A stretch of 18,722 bases of DNA from 2-12-FULL-41-16 sp964473715 (GCA_964473715.1 CAYYQC010000018.1:1-18722), one strand, 5' to 3'. Shown: positions 8,076 through 15,711, counted from the first letter of the stretch. Notes: generated by a model not told the origin, from the sequence alone. Program-made: numbers and translations.

Positions 8076-8609
8076 ATGGAAAAGATTGTTTTGGGTGGCG
8101 GTTGTTTTTGGTGTATTGAAGCGGTGTATCAAATGCTTGACGGGGTAATTAAAGTTACCTCTGGCTATGCGGGTGGTGCTGATGACCAACCAAATTATTA
8201 TTCTGTATCTAGTGAAAAAACTGGTCATGCCGAAGTGATTGAAATGGAGTATGATCCAACTGTATTAAGCTTGGAAAATGTATTTGCCGTCTTTTTTACG
8301 GCCCATGATCCAACCACGCACAACCAGCAGGGGGCAGACAAGGGGACACAGTATCGTTCGGTAATTTTGTATACGACCACTGAACAAAAAACCGAGGCGG
8401 AAAAATATATGCAAAAATTGGAGGCGGAAAAAGTATACTTAAATCCCATTGTTACTGAACTTGAACCACTCCAAAAATTCTTTCCGGCCGAAGATTATCA
8501 TCAAAATTATTACGCGCAAAACAAAGATGTGAATCCGTATTGCCAAGTGGTGATTGACCCGAAGATCGCCAAAATCCGGGCTAGTTTTGCGCATCTGCTC
8601 CAGCCTTGA
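8076..8609 (+). CDS. msrA: Peptide-methionine (S)-S-oxide reductase MsrA
   Basis: This 177-aa enzyme reduces the S epimer of methionine sulfoxide and complements MsrB next door. The catalytic signature Gly-Gly-Cys10-Phe-Trp-Cys13 sits at the N-terminus, and a further Cys156 (Pro-Tyr-Cys-Gln) lies in the position expected for a resolving cysteine. The His-Asp-Pro-Thr and Gln-Tyr-Arg-Ser motifs of the family are present. There is no signal peptide. The start ATG follows the msrB TAA by a single base (TAATATG), which points to translational coupling; an in-frame TTG at 8058 inside msrB is not needed. The gene ends in TGA, one of only two TGA stops in the window, and this stop lies inside the -35 box of the following promoter. 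Confidence 0.96.
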   Translation: MEKIVLGGGCFWCIEAVYQMLDGVIKVTSGYAGGADDQPNYYSVSSEKTGHAEVIEMEYDPTVLSLENVFAVFFTAHDPTTHNQQGADKGTQYRSVILYTTTEQKTEAEKYMQKLEAEKVYLNPIVTELEPLQKFFPAEDYHQNYYAQNKDVNPYCQVVIDPKIAKIRASFAHLLQP

Positions 8610-8634
8610 CAAAACCGCTAAAATAGGGTATACT
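8606..8634 (+). promoter_or_regulatory. Near-consensus sigma70 promoter overlapping the msrA stop codon
   Basis: TTGACA at 8606-8611 (perfect -35) and TATACT at 8629-8634 (5 of 6) are separated by 17 bases, the optimum. It is among the strongest promoters visible in the window. The start should fall near 8641. The msrA TGA stop is inside the -35 box. Confidence 0.85.
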
Positions 8635-8637
8635 TTT

Positions 8638-8736
8638 GAGTCATCACCGTGCCTGGCCACCCTTGGTCAAGCACCAGACTCGGATCCTGCGTCATAATTA
8701 AGTGGCCCAAGCGTTCGTCGGGTCACTTATTTTTTT
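8638..8736 (+). ncRNA. Candidate structured leader RNA or small RNA upstream of the helicase
   Basis: Between the strong promoter and the helicase ATG is a stretch of about 96 nt with several possible helices. A 4+6 bp hairpin (8649-8652 and 8654-8659 with 8664-8669 and 8671-8674, loop 8660-8663) has one internal mismatch. A weaker hairpin lies at 8677-8693. GAGTC (8638-8642) can pair with GACTC (8677-8681), although part of the first arm may precede the transcription start. The last element is the terminator hairpin. I recognise no known RNA family. It may be a free small RNA or a regulatory leader of the helicase. Confidence 0.4.
8699..8736 (+). terminator. Terminator-like hairpin abutting the helicase start codon
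   Basis: A 10-bp stem with one G-T wobble (8699-8708 with 8720-8729) and an 11-base loop is followed by a run of seven T that ends at the base before the ATG at 8737. It could end the msrBA transcript, end a small RNA started at about 8641, or act as an attenuator for the helicase. Confidence 0.75.
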
Positions 8737-9570
8737 ATGACAGACACTCACAAGAGTGCCAATGGTTTTGCTAGCCTAGGCGTGGCTGAAAAGCTCGTCG
8801 CTAGTTTAACCGCGCACAACATCACCAAGCCAACGCCTATTCAAGCTGCGGCCATTAAACCAGCCCTAGAAGGGAACGATATCTTAGGTATTGCCCAAAC
8901 CGGAACTGGTAAAACTTTGGCATTTTCCTTGCCAATGTTGCAACGGTTAGCGCGTGGCGGACAGGGCCTGGTGGTTTTGCCAACTCGTGAACTGGCACTG
9001 CAAGTAGAAGAAACTCTACATATGATTGGCCGCGATGCCAAAATTTTGACCGTGGCTTTGATTGGTGGAGCTTCAATGTTCAAACAATTGCAGCAGCTCA
9101 AGCGTCGTCCACACGTAATGGTGGCTACGCCAGGTCGTCTTATTGACCATATGCGTCAAAATCCAAAACTTCTCAAAGATGTAAAAATTGCCGTACTTGA
9201 TGAAGCTGATCGGATGTTTGATATTGGTTTTGCGCCACATATTAAACAAATCATGAATACATTACAAAAAGAACGTCAGACCATGTTGTTTTCGGCAACC
9301 ATGCCGCAAGAGATTTTGAAGTTGGCGCAAACCTATATGAAAGCGCCACAACGAATTGAAGTAGCTCCAGAAAGTACTACCAATAAAATGATTGAACATC
9401 ACCAATTGCAAACGATGGATGGTAAAAAATTACCTGATTTGCAAAAGGTTTTACAAAAAGAAAAGGGGACAGTATTAGTTTTTTCTCGTACCAAACATGG
9501 GGCTAAGAAAATTGCGGCCGCGATTCGCGTGGCCGGACACACGTCTACTGAGCTTCATGCCAATAAATCA
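8737..9570 (+). CDS. DEAD-box ATP-dependent RNA helicase, 3' part lost in the scaffold gap
   Basis: The visible 278 residues are the N-terminal RecA domain and the start of the second domain of a DEAD-box RNA helicase. Motifs seen in order are the Q motif (Pro-Thr-Pro-Ile-Gln36), motif I (Ala-Gln-Thr-Gly-Thr-Gly-Lys59-Thr), Ia (Pro-Thr-Arg-Glu-Leu-Ala), Ib (Thr-Pro-Gly-Arg), motif II Asp155-Glu-Ala-Asp158, motif III Ser186-Ala-Thr and motif IV (Val-Phe-Ser-Arg-Thr). The sequence enters the N run right after the His-Ala-Asn-Lys-Ser segment, so motifs V and VI are not visible. The open frame through the N run has no meaning. No Shine-Dalgarno sequence precedes it; a T-run hairpin touches the ATG. 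Such helicases remodel rRNA or mRNA, often in cold response, but the exact subfamily cannot be read here. Confidence 0.93.
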
Positions 9571-9670
9571 NNNNNNNNNNNNNNNNNNNNNNNNNNNNNN
9601 NNNNNNNNNNNNNNNNNNNNNNNNNNNNNNNNNNNNNNNNNNNNNNNNNNNNNNNNNNNNNNNNNNNNNN
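9571..9670. other. Scaffold gap of 100 N
   Basis: Exactly 100 undetermined bases, a size often used for gaps of unknown length. The true distance between the helicase and the following operon is unknown, and joining of the two sides rests on the assembly. Confidence 0.97.
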
Positions 9671-9781
9671 ACGATTAAAGACTGGAAATTAATTGTGACG
9701 GTAGTGGATATGGCTTGGGGTGCATTTTTAACTGGCATGGCTAGTTTGGTTAGTTTAGCTGTGGCTCGTTATTTTGCTTAA
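9671..9781 (+). CDS. C-terminal fragment of an unidentified membrane protein
   Basis: Only the last 36 residues are visible after the gap, ending in TAA at 9779-9781. They contain one hydrophobic stretch of about 20 residues rich in Gly, Ala, Leu and Ser, followed by Ala-Arg-Tyr-Phe-Ala, so the protein ends with or just after a membrane helix. The next gene starts one base after the stop (TAATATG), so the fragment is the end of a real gene in the same operon and not a chance frame. I cannot name the family. Confidence 0.6.
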   Translation, partial: TIKDWKLIVTVVDMAWGAFLTGMASLVSLAVARYFA

Positions 9782-9782
9782 T

Positions 9783-11114
9783 ATGGAAAGCCTGTCTTTT
9801 TTATTATTTCTTTCAGCATTGGTTGGCGCGGCCATTGGTTTTGAGCGCGAAAGTCGCGGTGATGTTGATAGTCCTGGTCAAGTGGGTGGTATTCGCACCT
9901 TTGCTTTGGTTTCTTTACTTGGAGGCTTGGCCGGCTATTGTTTTAGTGCGCAACTGTGGTGGATTGCTGGATTCCTATCGATTTTTGTGGCTAGTTTTGT
10001 ATTGATTTATTATGTCATGGGCACCAATATCACCAAACATACGGGCATTACTAACGAATTGTCAGTCATGTATACTTTTGTGATTGGTTTTCTATTAACC
10101 AGTCAATTATTACCGACCCAATTAGTAATTGCTTTGCTGGTAGTGGTGTTACTGATTTTATCTTTGAAACATGAGACCAAAGAATTAATGAAAGGGGTGT
10201 CTAATCATGAAATTGAAGCTTTTATTAGTTATGCAATTATCGCACTCGTGATTTTGCCATTTTTACCAAATCAATCAATTACTCTGGCGCAGATTCCATA
10301 TCTTAGCCAATTGTTAGAAGGATATAATATTAGTCTTGGTCAGTGGGCTGGATTAGAATTATTAAATGCGCAAAAAGTTTGGTTTGTGGTTGTATTAATT
10401 ACTGGTATTGATGTTGTTGGTCATATTCTTGGTAGAATTGTGGGACAAAAACGCAGTTTTGGTGTTGCCAGTTTTGTGGGTGGATTTATTTCGTCTACTT
10501 CTACCACTCAATCATTGGCACAAAAAAGTAAAAGCACTGGCATGGTTAATGGCTTGGTAGGCGCAGCAATTCTAGCTAATCTGGCTAGCTTTTTTCAAAT
10601 CTTTTTATTAGTTGGCCCATTAAATCGCCAGTGGTTGGTGGCTTTAACTCCAACTTTGTTTTGTATTATTATTGCGGCTTTAATCATGACCGTGATTTTT
10701 TGGAAAATGCCAGAGAAAAAAACTGGTAAAAAATTAGCTCAACAAGAAGAAGATAGTCAGGAAAAGAAGGTTTTTGCGTTAATGCCTGCTCTAAAATTTG
10801 CCGCACTTTTGATTATTGTTAAATTAGTTACTAAAATTTGTCTGATTGTGTTTGGCCAATCTGGTTTCATAGTCAGTTCTGTAATCGCATCACTCGCAGG
10901 TATTGATGCTGTCATGGTGAATTTGGCAGATTTGTCTGGCGGATTAATTACTATGCAAATGGCTACTATTACTTTTGTTTTAGTAAACGCGACTAATTTA
11001 CTAAGTAAATCAGTGTATGCATTTTTACAAGGCAATCGTGGTTTTGCACTTAAATTTTTCTTGGCTGTATTGGTAATTATTGCCGCCAGTTTGGTGGGAA
11101 TTTTCTTTGTGTAA
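9783..11114 (+). CDS. MgtC/SapB-family membrane protein with DUF4010 domain
   Basis: This 443-aa integral membrane protein begins with an MgtC/SapB-like unit of about four helices carrying Gly-Phe-Glu-Arg-Glu (19-23) and Gly-Gly-Ile-Arg-Thr-Phe-Ala-Leu-Val (about 36-44). A long DUF4010-type multi-helix part follows, including a Gly-Gly-Phe-Ile-Ser-Ser-Thr-Ser-Thr-Thr segment near residue 235. A charged cytoplasmic loop rich in Lys, Glu and Gln lies near 310-330. Proteins with this pair of domains are common but of unknown biochemical role; transport or membrane homeostasis is a guess from MgtC. The ATG at 9783 follows the preceding stop by one base, and its own TAA is one base before the next ATG, so it is in the middle of a coupled operon. 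Helix-rich composition and full length suggest an intact gene. Confidence 0.87.
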   Translation: MESLSFLLFLSALVGAAIGFERESRGDVDSPGQVGGIRTFALVSLLGGLAGYCFSAQLWWIAGFLSIFVASFVLIYYVMGTNITKHTGITNELSVMYTFVIGFLLTSQLLPTQLVIALLVVVLLILSLKHETKELMKGVSNHEIEAFISYAIIALVILPFLPNQSITLAQIPYLSQLLEGYNISLGQWAGLELLNAQKVWFVVVLITGIDVVGHILGRIVGQKRSFGVASFVGGFISSTSTTQSLAQKSKSTGMVNGLVGAAILANLASFFQIFLLVGPLNRQWLVALTPTLFCIIIAALIMTVIFWKMPEKKTGKKLAQQEEDSQEKKVFALMPALKFAALLIIVKLVTKICLIVFGQSGFIVSSVIASLAGIDAVMVNLADLSGGLITMQMATITFVLVNATNLLSKSVYAFLQGNRGFALKFFLAVLVIIAASLVGIFFV

Positions 11115-11115
11115 C

Positions 11116-12384
11116 ATGAAAAAAACATCTAAAAAAATATCAGTAGCCGTAGTTGGGGCAGGTTTGGCTGGCTTGGCCACGGCTTACGAACTGGCCAAAG
11201 CTGGAATTGCGGTAACCGTTTTTGAATCAGAAAATCGGGTGGGTGGGCGAGTAAAAAGTGTGTTGGTGGGCAAGCAGTCGGTGGATGTGGGTGGTTTTAT
11301 TATTTACCCGTGGTATACCCACTACCACCGTTTGATTAATGAGCTTGGGTTGGTTAATCAGTTGCAACCAATTGGCAAGGTAAATGTGGTGTACCAGTCG
11401 GCCGATAGAACATTGTACACTGATACCAAAACCATTGCCTTATTTGAAAAATTAAAATTGGGCAAAGGTTTGTTACAAGCTTGGCGGGCGCAAAAACCAA
11501 ATTTTCGAACTCCAGATTTGTTGGCATTTGGTGGACAAACTATTGGTGAATTTTTAAAAAAACAAGGTGTGGCCAGCGGACAATTGGCTGAATTTATTGA
11601 TACGGTTAATCAGGGATATTGTTACGCATCAATGTCTGAATATGAAATGTCGTTTTACGCGCCGTTTGTTTTTCAAACTTTAGCCAAAGGTGATTTGCGA
11701 ACAGGTGCATTTTTTAGTGGAAATAATCAATTGTTTGCAGATGTGTTGGCACAAAAGATTACTGAACTGGGTGGAATAATTACTGTGCGTTCGGCTGTAA
11801 CCGACGTTCGTGCCAATACGATTGTGTGTAAAGGTAAAACTCAAAAATTTTCCGCGATTGTAATGGCTAGTCCAGTGAGTGATTTGTACCAAAAAATTAT
11901 TACTGCGCCAAAGTTTTCCTATACGCATTTTTATGCGGCGATTATGAAAATGCCTCGAGCAGTGGAATTGGATAAACACAAAAATTGGTCGGCTTTATTT
12001 GTGGCTCCAAAAACTAAAGATTCTTGTATCACTTCATTAATTCGCGCCAAACACATGGTAAAAACTTTGTCAGATAATTATCTGATTATTAATTATAAAG
12101 TAATGAGTGATCGAGCAATTTCAGAAAAAGTTTTGACCAAACAATTGAATCAAGAATTGAATCGAATTGTGCCAGGGTGTGGACTTGGGAAATTAGTAGC
12201 CGCACATCAATGGAAAGTAACCATGCCAATTGCCACAACCAAATTTGTTAAAGAAGTGCGCGCCAAACAAGGCAAAAATAATTTTTATTTTGCTGGAGAT
12301 TATTTGGGTGCGCCATCAATGGAAACTGCTGTTTCGAGTGGTGTGGCTGTAGCCGACCTCATCAAGCAACAATTGTTGAAGTAA
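11116..12384 (+). CDS. FAD-dependent amine oxidase / desaturase-like flavoenzyme
   Basis: This 422-aa protein has an N-terminal Rossmann FAD site, Val-Val-Gly14-Ala-Gly16-Leu-Ala-Gly19, a Glu at the end of the second strand, and the following Arg-Val-Gly-Gly-Arg-Val motif of the amine oxidase/phytoene desaturase group. Near the C-terminus Phe-Ala-Gly-Asp-Tyr-Leu and Met-Glu-Thr-Ala-Val-Ser-Ser-Gly form the second FAD contact. No signal peptide or lasting membrane helix is seen. Substrate classes in this superfamily include amines, carotenoid precursors, squalene derivatives and protoporphyrinogen; I cannot choose between them. It begins one base after the MgtC/DUF4010 stop (TAACATG) and ends in front of tandem hairpins, so it is the last gene of that operon. 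Confidence 0.87.
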   Translation: MKKTSKKISVAVVGAGLAGLATAYELAKAGIAVTVFESENRVGGRVKSVLVGKQSVDVGGFIIYPWYTHYHRLINELGLVNQLQPIGKVNVVYQSADRTLYTDTKTIALFEKLKLGKGLLQAWRAQKPNFRTPDLLAFGGQTIGEFLKKQGVASGQLAEFIDTVNQGYCYASMSEYEMSFYAPFVFQTLAKGDLRTGAFFSGNNQLFADVLAQKITELGGIITVRSAVTDVRANTIVCKGKTQKFSAIVMASPVSDLYQKIITAPKFSYTHFYAAIMKMPRAVELDKHKNWSALFVAPKTKDSCITSLIRAKHMVKTLSDNYLIINYKVMSDRAISEKVLTKQLNQELNRIVPGCGLGKLVAAHQWKVTMPIATTKFVKEVRAKQGKNNFYFAGDYLGAPSMETAVSSGVAVADLIKQQLLK

Positions 12385-12399
12385 TTATTGCTTCAGTTT

Positions 12400-12447
12400 G
12401 GTCCCTCCTTTTGGGACCCCTCAACGCTTGTGGCGTCGAGGTTTTTT
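12400..12447 (+). terminator. Tandem hairpins ending the MgtC/flavoenzyme operon
   Basis: The first hairpin is a 6-bp stem (12400-12405 with 12413-12418) without a following T run. The second is a 4+4 bp stem with one mismatch (12419-12427 with 12433-12441, loop 12428-12432) followed by six T. The T run is on the plus strand, so it serves the flavoenzyme gene. The first hairpin may help end transcripts of the convergent hydrolase gene. Confidence 0.8.
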
Positions 12448-12449
12448 GT

Positions 12450-13448
12450 TTACTTCTTGCGGAAGTCAACCTGGATCACCGTGCTTTTTTCGTCATCAGT
12501 GACGAAGTCGTGACCGTAGACAGCGTGGCGCAGGATTTTCGCGTTGTTTTGTAGCTCGTATTGATGTGTGGGCATTAGCCAAAAGCAGTGCGGTGCGCGG
12601 GTGAGGGTGAACAGTTCGCCACTGGGACGGGAGTAGGAATCTTTCCGAATGTACTCGGCTTTGAAGATTTTATCTTCTTCGCAGATAACATAGGAAATTT
12701 TTCCTTTCCATCCCTTGTGCGCGGCGATGCGCAGACTAAGTCCGCGTTCGAAGAGTAGGTGTGAATAGAAAACGATCGGCGATTCTTTGACTTGAGTCGC
12801 GACCAGTTTTTCTACTTCTTGTTCGGTTAAGTCACCGCTGCTGAACAGATTCAGAAAGGCCTTGGGGCCAATTTCGTATCCATTCCAGAAGCGAATGACG
12901 CCAGCGAGACTTGGAAGAACGGCGTTGAAACCGTGTGCAGTCCAGAAGCTGGAATTGAACAAGAAACCTCGCCGAGCCGTGGGTGGTGGCGCAATGGCCA
13001 CACACTTGGCGATCCTGTTCGCGAACTTTCGGACCAGGTGAAAGGCCATGGTACAGCCAAATGAATGGCCGATTACCAAGTATTCCACCTCGGTCTTCTG
13101 GTTTTTTCTATCCTGCTCCAGCAGTCTAGCCATCATGGTGGCTACCTCCCGCTTTTGCCACCTGATCGGCGCCCAACCAATGGGCCAGAGCCACCAGGCA
13201 TGGTTTTCCTGGTAACGTCGCCGAAAGCCGAGAACGCGGTCTTGCGGGCGGAGACAGTTTTTTACAAACCATCCCCAGCTCTCTATTGGCAGGGCGTATC
13301 CAGCCAGTAAGACGATGGTCTTACCTCCAGTTTTGCCTGCTTGGAGTTCGACGATTTCTCTTCTCCCGATTGGGAAGAAGTTCACCATGAACCAAGCGAG
13401 CATAACAAGGGAGGCGAGGAAGTAAACACAGACTTGGACGGTGAACAT
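12450..13448 (-). CDS. Membrane-anchored alpha/beta hydrolase
   Basis: This 332-aa protein starts with a single hydrophobic helix (about residues 5-24), followed by an alpha/beta hydrolase domain. The nucleophile elbow is Gly-His-Ser129-Phe-Gly, with Asp259 (Glu-Glu-Asp) and His287 (Ala-Pro-His) as likely triad partners. The Leu-Leu-Ala-Gly-Tyr near residue 52 fits the oxyanion-loop region. I chose the internal Met because AGGAG lies 8 bases before it on the minus strand (plus positions 13457-13461); the longer frame to 13478 would leave that site inside the gene. Base composition is unlike its neighbours: 32 of 60 bases are G or C at 12901-12960, against 23 of 60 in the flavoenzyme at 12001-12060. 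The substrate cannot be read; an ester or lipid is plausible given the membrane anchor. It is convergent with the flavoenzyme and divergent from the glycosyltransferase. Confidence 0.86.
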   Translation of the reverse strand: MFTVQVCVYFLASLVMLAWFMVNFFPIGRREIVELQAGKTGGKTIVLLAGYALPIESWGWFVKNCLRPQDRVLGFRRRYQENHAWWLWPIGWAPIRWQKREVATMMARLLEQDRKNQKTEVEYLVIGHSFGCTMAFHLVRKFANRIAKCVAIAPPPTARRGFLFNSSFWTAHGFNAVLPSLAGVIRFWNGYEIGPKAFLNLFSSGDLTEQEVEKLVATQVKESPIVFYSHLLFERGLSLRIAAHKGWKGKISYVICEEDKIFKAEYIRKDSYSRPSGELFTLTRAPHCFWLMPTHQYELQNNAKILRHAVYGHDFVTDDEKSTVIQVDFRKK

Positions 13449-13472
13449 TGTTTGGACTCCTGAACTTGTTTG

Positions 13473-13486
13473 CCGCAAAATTGCGG
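13473..13486. repeat. Short palindrome in the hydrolase leader
   Basis: CCGCAA and TTGCGG are perfect inverted 6-base arms separated by two bases. On the minus strand the expected transcription start is near 13487, so the palindrome covers the first bases of the mRNA or the start region. It could be an operator or a 5' stem-loop. Confidence 0.5.
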
Positions 13487-13493
13487 ACCGCTG

Positions 13494-13522
13494 AGTGTAG
13501 CCTTTTTTCTTGGTTTTGTCAA
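13494..13522 (-). promoter_or_regulatory. Predicted promoter of the alpha/beta hydrolase gene
   Basis: On the minus strand TTGACA (plus 13517-13522) and TACACT (plus 13494-13499) are 17 bases apart. Start is expected near 13487, giving a leader of about 39 nt that includes the palindrome and the AGGAG site. Confidence 0.78.
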
Positions 13523-13538
13523 GATTTAATGCTATACT
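13510..13538 (+). promoter_or_regulatory. Predicted extended -10 promoter of the glycosyltransferase operon
   Basis: TATACT at 13533-13538 is preceded by TGC, an extended -10 element, and TTGGTT at 13510-13515 lies 17 bases upstream. Its elements interlock with the opposite-strand promoter of the hydrolase, whose -35 box falls between this -35 and -10. The expected start (about 13545) leaves only a few bases before the ATG at 13550. Confidence 0.7.
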
Positions 13539-13549
13539 TAGCCTATTCT

Positions 13550-14818
13550 ATGCCTGTCAAAAAATCTTCTAAAAAAAGCCTAACTCGTACCAAACAGGCC
13601 TATGTTGTGGCCGTGGATATGGGGTATGGCCACCAACGCGCGGTCTACCCGCTGCGACATTTGGCCGCGCTGTTACCGACTGATCAAAATAAAATTGGCA
13701 AAGTGATTAATGCCAATAGCTACGAGGGAATTCCAAAAAAAGACAAAGCGCAGTGGGATGGTAGTCAGAAACTATATGAATTTATTTCGCGCTTTACCAA
13801 TATTCCTTTGATTGGTCGTTTGCTATTTAAATCAATGGATTATTTTCAGCGCATTGAACCGTTTTATCCAAAACGAGATCAATCGCGTCCAACTTTACAA
13901 TTACGCTCTATTTATGCGGGAATTAAGCGTGGTTGGGGGAAACATTTGATTGCTACATTAAATCAAAATCCCTTACCACTCATTACTTCTTTTTTTATTC
14001 CGGCTTATTTTGCAGAAGAACATGGGTATAAAGGTGAAATTTATCTATTATGTTGCGACGCAGATGTGAGCCGGGCGTGGGCACCGCTTAAAGCCGGGAG
14101 TAGTCGGATTACTTTTTTAGTTCCAAGTGAACGCGTGAAAGAGCGTTTGCGCCGATATGGGGTGCGCGCGGAAAAAATTATCATGACTGGTTTTCCTTTG
14201 CCAACAGAAAATATTGGTACTGGTGAAAAGATTTTGCAAAAAAGTTTTCAAGCGCGTTTGGCACGTCTGCAACCAAAATCCAAAGCTCCTTTAACTATTA
14301 CATTTTGTGTTGGCGGCGCAGGCGCTCAACGAGATTTAGGTGTGCAAATTTTAAATAGTTTACATAAGAAAATTGATGCGGGAGAAATTATTTTAAATTT
14401 AGTAGCTGGTAGTCGGGCTGATGTGAATGATTTTTATCAAAAAGAAATTGACAGATTGCACTTTAAGTTAAAACATAAAGGTTGTATCAGAATTATTTTT
14501 GCCCCAGTAAAAGCCGATTATTTTAAATTATTTAATGAGGTTCTCTTGGAAACTGATATTTTATGGACCAAACCGAGTGAACTTTCATTTTATACTGGCC
14601 TAGGTTTGCCCATTATTATGGCACCAACTGTGGGGTCACAAGAAGAATTTAATCGTGAGTGGCTGCTGACTTTGGGTGCGGGTTTAGATCAAAAAGATCC
14701 AGTGCATGCGGCTGAATGGATATTTGAATGGTTGAAAAATGGTGCTTTTGCGCAAGCAGCCAAACATGCTTTGGAAGCGCCGCGGAGTGGAACTAAAAAA
14801 ATTACTGATTTGGTTTAA
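13550..14818 (+). CDS. GT-B-like glycosyltransferase (MurG/MGDG-synthase-like)
   Basis: This 422-aa protein has a Gly-Tyr-Gly-His-Gln-Arg-Ala motif at 25-31, where GT28/MGDG-synthase-like enzymes have a Gly-x-Gly-His acceptor-side loop. In the second half are Gly-Gly-Ala-Gly-Ala-Gln (255-260), resembling the Gly-Gly-Ser-Gln-Gly-Ala loop of MurG, and Lys-Pro-Ser-Glu344-Leu-Ser, which resembles the nucleotide-sugar binding segment near a Gly-Leu-Pro turn. No membrane helix is seen, but basic stretches near the N-terminus may touch lipids. I take it as a transferase of a sugar onto a lipid or surface glycan; the family assignment is by motif likeness only. The longer frame from 13448 was rejected because the promoter lies inside it. 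The EamA gene begins one base after the stop (TAATATG). Confidence 0.65.
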   Translation: MPVKKSSKKSLTRTKQAYVVAVDMGYGHQRAVYPLRHLAALLPTDQNKIGKVINANSYEGIPKKDKAQWDGSQKLYEFISRFTNIPLIGRLLFKSMDYFQRIEPFYPKRDQSRPTLQLRSIYAGIKRGWGKHLIATLNQNPLPLITSFFIPAYFAEEHGYKGEIYLLCCDADVSRAWAPLKAGSSRITFLVPSERVKERLRRYGVRAEKIIMTGFPLPTENIGTGEKILQKSFQARLARLQPKSKAPLTITFCVGGAGAQRDLGVQILNSLHKKIDAGEIILNLVAGSRADVNDFYQKEIDRLHFKLKHKGCIRIIFAPVKADYFKLFNEVLLETDILWTKPSELSFYTGLGLPIIMAPTVGSQEEFNREWLLTLGAGLDQKDPVHAAEWIFEWLKNGAFAQAAKHALEAPRSGTKKITDLV

Positions 14819-14819
14819 T

Positions 14820-15710
14820 ATGTGGCTACTTTTTGCTTTGTTGGGTTATGCATTACTCGCCATTGTGTTTATTTTAGATAAACATATTTTAACACAAGAA
14901 GTGCGCCATCCAATTGTGTATACTTTCTATTCATGTGTTTTTTTATTAGCGGTTGGTTTGGCATGGATCTTTGTGCCTGTGGAAATGAGTTCTGAATACT
15001 GGCTCTGGTCAGTTATTTCTGGTTTTGCTTTTGGGCTGGCACTACACACGATGTTTGTAGCTATAGAAAAAAGTGAGGCTAGTCACTCCGGTCCATTTAT
15101 TGGTGCCATCACTACTTTGGCTATATTTGCTGGAGCATATTTATGGCTTGGAGAAATTTTAAATCAAAAACAAATTTGGGGAGTATTATGTTTAGGGGCT
15201 GCATCTTTATTATTAGCTATTGAACGCACGGCGAAAAAAAATACTACGCAGTGGCATTGGTATGTGCTTGGGATTATTTCAGCGATTTTATTCGCAGTTT
15301 CACACTTAACATCTAAATTTTTATATACTGAATTTGGTTTTGTATCTGGTTTAATTGGTTCTCGGTTTATGACTGGTGTTTTTGGGTTATGTATAGTGGT
15401 ACTACCAATTACACGCAAAGCCTTGGCCAAAAAAGCACCAAAAAAAGCCAAGAATCCTGCGGCTTTGGTGGCGGTAGATAAGGTGCTAGGTGTGGTGGCC
15501 GTGCTTTTTATTCAATATGCAATTTCTATTAGCAGTGTAACGGTGGTAAACGCTTTGTCTGGTTTGCAGTATGCACTTATGTTTGTGATTATCGCAATTT
15601 TATCTATTGGCCATTCTAAATTTTTAAAAGAAAAATTTATGGTCTGGGAAACTATTGCGCAGGTAAGTGGTTTGGTTCTCATTATTTTGGGCCTTTATTT
15701 GGTAGTGTAA
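14820..15710 (+). CDS. EamA/DMT-superfamily membrane transporter
   Basis: This 296-aa protein consists of about ten hydrophobic helices in two similar halves, typical of EamA (drug/metabolite transporter) proteins. The first half ends in Gly-Val-Leu-Cys-Leu-Gly-Ala-Ala-Ser-Leu-Leu and the second in Gly-Leu-Val-Leu-Ile-Ile-Leu-Gly-Leu, the usual ends of the two repeats. A Lys/Ala-rich loop near residue 205-215 splits the second half. Members move small metabolites; some relatives flip lipid-linked sugars. Here it sits between a glycosyltransferase and a glycosidase with one-base junctions on both sides (TAATATG twice), so export of a sugar or lipid-linked sugar is a reasonable guess. The ATG at 14820 was chosen over an upstream in-frame ATG inside the transferase gene. 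Confidence 0.83.
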   Translation: MWLLFALLGYALLAIVFILDKHILTQEVRHPIVYTFYSCVFLLAVGLAWIFVPVEMSSEYWLWSVISGFAFGLALHTMFVAIEKSEASHSGPFIGAITTLAIFAGAYLWLGEILNQKQIWGVLCLGAASLLLAIERTAKKNTTQWHWYVLGIISAILFAVSHLTSKFLYTEFGFVSGLIGSRFMTGVFGLCIVVLPITRKALAKKAPKKAKNPAALVAVDKVLGVVAVLFIQYAISISSVTVVNALSGLQYALMFVIIAILSIGHSKFLKEKFMVWETIAQVSGLVLIILGLYLVV

Positions 15711-15711
15711 T

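Noticed and set aside
8737..9678. Single open frame running through the N run
   Set aside because: The frame across undetermined bases of unknown true length is meaningless; the two sides encode different proteins.
13448..13549. Upstream extension of the glycosyltransferase frame
   Set aside because: It would place both promoters inside the coding region and reads as low-quality protein sequence; the ATG at 13550 follows the promoter.
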